Assembly: GCA_964195485.1 (NCBI GenBank)
Contig: CAXMPG010000158.1
Location: 1-19,531, forward strand
DNA: 19,531 nt
Source: CAJXZP01 sp964195485
GTDB lineage: Bacteria > Bacteroidota > Bacteroidia > Flavobacteriales_G > Salibacteraceae
Direction: 5' to 3'
Shown here: piece after piece, positions 15,904 to 19,531 of the stretch
How positions within the stretch are numbered: position 1 is the first letter of the stretch
Layout of the letters: each line of letters starts with the position of its first letter
The notes under the pieces: generated by a model
Databases searched by the model: none
Seen by the model: the letters and a program-made list of their open reading frames with translations, nothing else
What the model was told of the DNA's origin: nothing
Program-made: the position numbers and the translations under genes

Positions 15904-15911
15904 TAAATTTG
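15904..15911 (+). promoter_or_regulatory. Bacteroidota -7 box (TAAATTTG) for the ytxH-like operon
   Basis: TAAATTTG matches TAnnTTTG exactly and lies 23 bases before the ATG at 15935. It makes a GTG at 15878 unlikely as the start. It sits in the 177-base divergent region shared with the dtxR-like promoter, in which I see no other element. Confidence 0.5.
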
Positions 15912-15934
15912 TTATTCAATTAAAATCATACGCT

Positions 15935-16255
15935 ATGAACGACATGAGTAAATTATTAGTCACTTTAACCGCTGGGTTTGCGGCAGGTGTTGTAGCAGGA
16001 GTTTTATTTGCACCAGAAATGGGAGATAAAACACGCGAAAAAATCAAACAAAAAGCCGGAGAAATTGGTGATGAGTTAAGTGACCAATACGATATTGAAA
16101 TTGAAAAGTTAAAGTCTAAAATATCAGATTTAACCGATGAGTTAAAAACGAAGGTAGACGAATCTGGAATTAAGGATAAAGCCCATGAGATGTCTGATAA
16201 GGTTGCTGATGCAGCAAATGACCTGAAGGATAAGGTTTCAAGTGCTACAGCATAA
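15935..16255 (+). CDS. YtxH-domain membrane-anchored protein
   Basis: A 106-residue protein from ATG 15935. The first 28 residues hold one membrane segment rich in Gly/Ala (about 8-26), followed by LFAPEMGDKTREKIKQKAG. This is the YtxH family signature: a Gly-rich transmembrane helix, then LFAP-x-x-G-x-x-T-R. The remainder (30-106) is a long charged helix rich in Lys, Asp and Glu with heptad-like spacing, similar to LEA-type stress proteins and the E. coli YqjD/ElaB tails. The family is linked to general stress in Bacillus, but its molecular function is not settled. It is first in a tight plus-strand set, with the holin-X-like gene 30 bases downstream. Confidence 0.8.
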   Translation: MNDMSKLLVTLTAGFAAGVVAGVLFAPEMGDKTREKIKQKAGEIGDELSDQYDIEIEKLKSKISDLTDELKTKVDESGIKDKAHEMSDKVADAANDLKDKVSSATA

Positions 16256-16285
16256 TTACCGGTAATATAATTTTAGAATAACAAT

Positions 16286-16699
16286 ATGTCGTTTCTTAAG
16301 ATTTCTGAATCCATAAGAGAATCAGCCAATAAAATTATTGACTTGGTAAATGCCCATTTGGACTATTATCAAATTGTGGCTTTTGACAAAATGATTTTTC
16401 TTTTAACTAAAACGGTTGGAAATGTAATTGCTGGATTTACGGCATTTATGGTCATTTTCTTTGGCTCATTTGCCTTAGCCGAGTTTTTAGGGGAGATATT
16501 TGAGCAAATATCCATTGGTTATTTGTTAGTTGGTCTACTGTACGGGATGGGTGGATTTATTGTTTGGAAAAACAAAGAGCCTTGGATAATTAATCCAATA
16601 ATTGCGGCATTAACAGAAACCATTGAGGATACTGCACATGATTTAGGCTTGGAGAACAAGGATTTGGAAGAGGATATTAATAGTTTTAAATCAGAATAG
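16286..16699 (+). CDS. Holin-X-like (phage holin superfamily III / YqjE-like) membrane protein
   Basis: A 137-residue protein. An N-terminal amphipathic helix (about 5-38) precedes two hydrophobic segments (about 44-66 and 76-95) with Gly-rich faces. A charged C-terminal helix ending DLEEDINSF follows. This layout matches the Actinobacterial holin-X/DUF1469 family that includes E. coli YqjE. Despite the family name, these proteins are usually chromosomal and not lysis genes, and nothing phage-like surrounds this one. Its place between a YtxH protein and a small charged protein parallels yqjD-yqjE-yqjK of enterobacteria, in which YqjD binds ribosomes at the membrane. The family call comes from topology and context more than from a sharp motif. 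Confidence 0.6.
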   Translation: MSFLKISESIRESANKIIDLVNAHLDYYQIVAFDKMIFLLTKTVGNVIAGFTAFMVIFFGSFALAEFLGEIFEQISIGYLLVGLLYGMGGFIVWKNKEPWIINPIIAALTETIEDTAHDLGLENKDLEEDINSFKSE

Positions 16700-16701
16700 A
16701 T

Positions 16702-16947
16702 ATGGTTGGCAAAAGAGTTAAGCTTATTACTGATATAAAATCTGTGGAAGATTTAAGAAGGCTGAAATTAGAAAAAAAATACCAAATGGAATTAAAGCGT
16801 TTGGAATTTAAAGCGAGTATAATTCAGTTACAAATGAACCTTTCTCCCGAAAAGATAAAGGCTAGCGTAATAGAAGAAAGTCAAAATTTGGCTCAAGTTT
16901 ATGCCGCCAGATACTTACCTTCATTTTTATTGAAGTTTTTTAAATAA
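16702..16947 (+). CDS. Small charged protein of unknown function
   Basis: An 81-residue protein, two bases after the holin-X-like gene, so certainly translated with it if real. Residues 10-65 are strongly helical and rich in Lys, Glu, Arg and Leu (RRLKLEKKYQMELKRLE), suggesting a coiled coil. The C-terminus (RYLPSFLLKFFK) is an amphipathic basic stretch that could lie on the membrane surface. I recognise no family. Its size, charge and place after a YtxH/holin-X pair resemble YqjK in enterobacteria by context only. It has an ATG start and no internal oddities. Confidence 0.65.
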   Translation: MVGKRVKLITDIKSVEDLRRLKLEKKYQMELKRLEFKASIIQLQMNLSPEKIKASVIEESQNLAQVYAARYLPSFLLKFFK

Positions 16948-16983
16948 ACTTCTATCATTTAATTATAGCGCCAGTTCTGAAAT

Positions 16984-19452
16984 TTGTTATTTCCTGAAAC
17001 ATATATTGATGTTATTCTGCCATTGGCAGTCCCAAACTTATTTACGTATCACGTACCACAAGATTTAGTACCTGATATTGGAATAGGACATCGAGTAGTG
17101 GTGCAATTTGGTAAATCTAAATTGTACAGCGCTATTATTTCTGAAATTCACGAAGTAGCGCCAAAAAACTATCAAGCTAAAGATATTCAAATGGTACTGG
17201 ATGAAGTGCCAATTGTCAAAGAGCATCAAATAAAATTCTGGAATTGGATAAAAACCTATTACATGTGTCATCCAGGCGATGTAATGAGTGCCGCCTTACC
17301 TAGTGGATTAAAACTGAGTAGCGAAACACAAATTCTTTTGAATTCAGAATTTGAGGTAGATTCAACAATCCTTACTGATGAGGAGTATTTGGTGTTTGAA
17401 GCATTAGAGATTAACCAAGTTTTATCGTTAGGAGAGATATCTAAGATTCTAAATAAGAAAACGGTTTACCCGATAATAAAGATGCTTTTAGAACGAAACG
17501 TAATTGTTGTTCTAGAGGAAATCAAAACGAAGTTTAAACCAAAAAAAGAAAAATACATTAAGCTTTCTCCTTCGTATCACGGAGAAGAAGCGATGCGACC
17601 CTTGTTTGACGAATTGAGTAATGCCCCAAAGCAATTGGCTATTTTGATGAAGTACATTGAATTAAGTCAAATGTTTAGCGGTACGGAATCTGCCGTAAAA
17701 CAAAAAATACTGTTAGAAGCTAGTAATGCATCCAGTACCCAATTAAAGACTTTAACCACTAAAGGAATATTTGATGTAGAAGAAGTTATTATTGGTAGAA
17801 TTGGCAATTTTGATAATGAAAAGGATAAAGAGGTTATTTTAAATGAGGCTCAAGATGGAGCGCTTACGCAAATAAAAGAGTCCTTTGAAAAAAAGGATGT
17901 GGTTTTACTTCATGGGGTGACGTCATCTGGTAAAACAGAGATTTATGTAAAGCTGATTGAAGAAGTAATTGCTAAAAAACAACAGGTATTATACCTATTA
18001 CCTGAGATTGCATTAACCACGCAAATAATAAGTAGGTTAAGAAAGTTTTTTGGCGACAAAGTAGGCGTGTATCATTCTCGTTTTAATCCAAATGAGCGCG
18101 TGGAGATTTGGAATAAACAATTAAGCGAGAGTCCGTATGATATTTTACTAGGAGCTCGTTCTTCGTTATTCTTACCTTTTGATAATTTAGGTTTAGTCAT
18201 TATAGATGAGGAACACGATTCTAGTTTTAAGCAGTTTGAGCCTTCTCCTAGATATCATGCACGTGATTCGGCAGTAGTTTTAGCAAAAATGTTTGGTGCA
18301 AAAGTGCTTATGGGTTCTGCAACTCCTGCGCTAGAGACCATGCATAACACAGAAACCGGTAAATATGGATTGGTAAAACTTACTCAGCGGTATGGAGGCG
18401 TGAAAATGCCGAAAATTGTAATTTCCGATTTAGCCCAAGCAAATAAGAAAAAACAAATGCAGGGTCATTTCTCTTTTAAGTTAATGGAAGAGATAAAAAA
18501 TGCATTGGATAATAAGGAACAAATAATCCTATTTCAAAACCGAAGAGGATTCTCTCCTTATATAGCGTGTAAAACGTGTGGTTGGACCCCTTATTGCACG
18601 CGTTGTGATGTAGGATTAACGTATCACAAATACTTACATCGCTTAAAATGTCACTACTGCGGATATGAACGTCACGTGGTAAAGAAGTGTGATGCCTGTG
18701 GTTCACATGAAGTAGAATTAAATGGTTTCGGTACCGAGAAAATTGAAGAGGACATTTCTTTAATGTTTCCAGATGCAAAAATTGGACGTATGGATTTAGA
18801 AACCACACGGACTAAAAATGCCTATCAAAATATTATCTCTGATTTTGAAGATAAGAAAATTGATATCTTGGTAGGAACCCAAATGGTAACTAAAGGATTG
18901 GATTTTGAGAACGTTAGCTTGGTTGGAGTGCTTAATGCTGATCAATCATTAAACTTTCAAGATTTCAGAGCGCACGAACGTAGTTATCAATTAATGTCAC
19001 AAGTAGCTGGTAGGGCAGGACGTAGTTCAAAACAAGGATTGGTAATAATTCAAACGTTTCAACCTGAACATCCCATAATTCAGCAGGTTATTAATCACGA
19101 TTATGAGGGGATGTATAAAAGAGAACTCGCTTTGCGTGAGGAGTTCGAGTACCCACCATTCCATAAATTGATTAAGCTAAACTTAAAACATGCTAATCGA
19201 GAAAAACTGATTGATGCCGCTGATTTTTTCACAAATATTTTAAGAACCTCTTTTGGAAGTAGAGTTTTAGGTCCTGAATTTCCGGGTGTGCCTAGAGTAA
19301 GGAATAGATATATAAATCAACTGTTTATTAAAATTGAAGATGTGGCCTCTATTAATAAGGTGAAAACCCTGTTAGTAGAAAACATCTATTCTTTTAGAAT
19401 GAACAAAGAATACGGTTCGGTTCAAGTTTATATTGATATTGACCCGTATTAG
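16984..19452 (+). CDS. priA: Primosomal replication restart helicase PriA
   Basis: An 822-residue superfamily 2 helicase that reloads the replisome at stalled forks. The N-terminal 3'-DNA-binding domain (about 4-105, with VILPLAVPNLFTYHVP) precedes a winged helix. The helicase core has Walker A GVTSSGKT (311-318, K317), DEEH (408-411), SAT (445-447), ILVGTQMVTKGLDF (628-641) and QVAGRAGR (673-680). Eight cysteines at 529, 532, 538, 541, 556, 559, 569 and 572 form the two zinc sites with the same spacing as E. coli PriA. The start is TTG at 16984: an in-frame TGA lies at 16978-16980, the next in-frame ATG is 69 codons on, and the N-terminal domain begins right after the TTG. It lies 36 bases after the small gene upstream, so read-through from the ytxH-like operon is likely. 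Confidence 0.96.
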   Translation: MLFPETYIDVILPLAVPNLFTYHVPQDLVPDIGIGHRVVVQFGKSKLYSAIISEIHEVAPKNYQAKDIQMVLDEVPIVKEHQIKFWNWIKTYYMCHPGDVMSAALPSGLKLSSETQILLNSEFEVDSTILTDEEYLVFEALEINQVLSLGEISKILNKKTVYPIIKMLLERNVIVVLEEIKTKFKPKKEKYIKLSPSYHGEEAMRPLFDELSNAPKQLAILMKYIELSQMFSGTESAVKQKILLEASNASSTQLKTLTTKGIFDVEEVIIGRIGNFDNEKDKEVILNEAQDGALTQIKESFEKKDVVLLHGVTSSGKTEIYVKLIEEVIAKKQQVLYLLPEIALTTQIISRLRKFFGDKVGVYHSRFNPNERVEIWNKQLSESPYDILLGARSSLFLPFDNLGLVIIDEEHDSSFKQFEPSPRYHARDSAVVLAKMFGAKVLMGSATPALETMHNTETGKYGLVKLTQRYGGVKMPKIVISDLAQANKKKQMQGHFSFKLMEEIKNALDNKEQIILFQNRRGFSPYIACKTCGWTPYCTRCDVGLTYHKYLHRLKCHYCGYERHVVKKCDACGSHEVELNGFGTEKIEEDISLMFPDAKIGRMDLETTRTKNAYQNIISDFEDKKIDILVGTQMVTKGLDFENVSLVGVLNADQSLNFQDFRAHERSYQLMSQVAGRAGRSSKQGLVIIQTFQPEHPIIQQVINHDYEGMYKRELALREEFEYPPFHKLIKLNLKHANREKLIDAADFFTNILRTSFGSRVLGPEFPGVPRVRNRYINQLFIKIEDVASINKVKTLLVENIYSFRMNKEYGSVQVYIDIDPY

Positions 19453-19531
19453 TAATTATAGGTCCTTTAAGTAGGGTTAACTCCTATATTATTTATCAGA
19501 TATTATGTAATTCACCCTAAATAATTGCATT

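Noticed and set aside
16286..16699. Phage lysis holin
   Set aside because: Only the family name suggests it; no endolysin, spanin or other phage gene is nearby, and the context fits a chromosomal YqjE-like protein.
18476..18808. Minus-strand open frame of 110 codons inside priA
   Set aside because: It lies over the zinc-binding region of priA; the many His and Leu codons are the reverse of Cys/Lys-rich codons. No family resemblance.
19453..19531. Possible terminator after priA (TATAGG and CCTATA arms)
   Set aside because: Six-base arms with a 21-base loop, and no T-run; too weak.
1..19531. Defence island, CRISPR, tRNA or mobile element
   Set aside because: Reading both strands showed no repeat-spacer array, tRNA cloverleaf, transposase or integrase; the HEPN-like gene alone is not evidence of a defence system.

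Overview
The window looks like chromosomal DNA of a marine-type member of the Bacteroidota (Flavobacteriales-like). It is AT-rich. Three proteins end in type IX secretion (T9SS) type A sorting domains. DUF4199 sits beside a polyprenyl-phosphate-type GT2 glycosyltransferase. MORN and MORN_2 (YwqK-like) exported proteins are present. Several genes carry a Bacteroidota-style -7 promoter (TAnnTTTG) 17-30 bases before the start codon, and there are no obvious Shine-Dalgarno sequences. I see no tRNA, rRNA, CRISPR array, integrase, transposase or phage block, and no gene-free stretch over 300 bases.

Layout. 1-2997: the tail of an MscS-type channel gene converges on a HEPN-like gene. A two-gene operon follows, encoding an exported MORN-repeat protein and a paraoxonase-family calcium beta-propeller. 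3000-4178: a PagL-like outer-membrane lipid A deacylase homologue on the minus strand. 4316-9222: a tight plus-strand run of five genes (DUF4199 membrane protein, two GT2 glycosyltransferases, a YwqK-like exported repeat protein, a T9SS-secreted subtilase). 9329-10501: a second PagL-like paralogue. 10678-11646: a repeat protein with a T9SS tail but no signal peptide, probably truncated at the 5' end. 11668-15757: four minus-strand genes, a front-end-type fatty acid desaturase, a kelch-like T9SS protein, smpB and a DtxR/MntR-type metal regulator; the last two are probably co-transcribed. 15904-19452: a plus-strand run of a YtxH-like protein, a holin-X-like membrane protein, a small charged protein and the primosomal helicase PriA.

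Much of the content concerns the envelope: lipid A-type hydrolases, lipid-linked glycosyltransferases, a desaturase, T9SS cargo, and membrane-anchored stress-type proteins. I did not find a clear new defence or mobile system. The points most worth a second look are the paired PagL-like paralogues, both with Asn where the catalytic Glu of PagL is expected; the MORN plus paraoxonase operon; the operon linking two glycosyltransferases to a T9SS protease; the three-gene set that resembles enterobacterial yqjD-yqjE-yqjK in layout; a HEPN-like protein lacking the motif histidine; and the T9SS repeat gene without a signal peptide.
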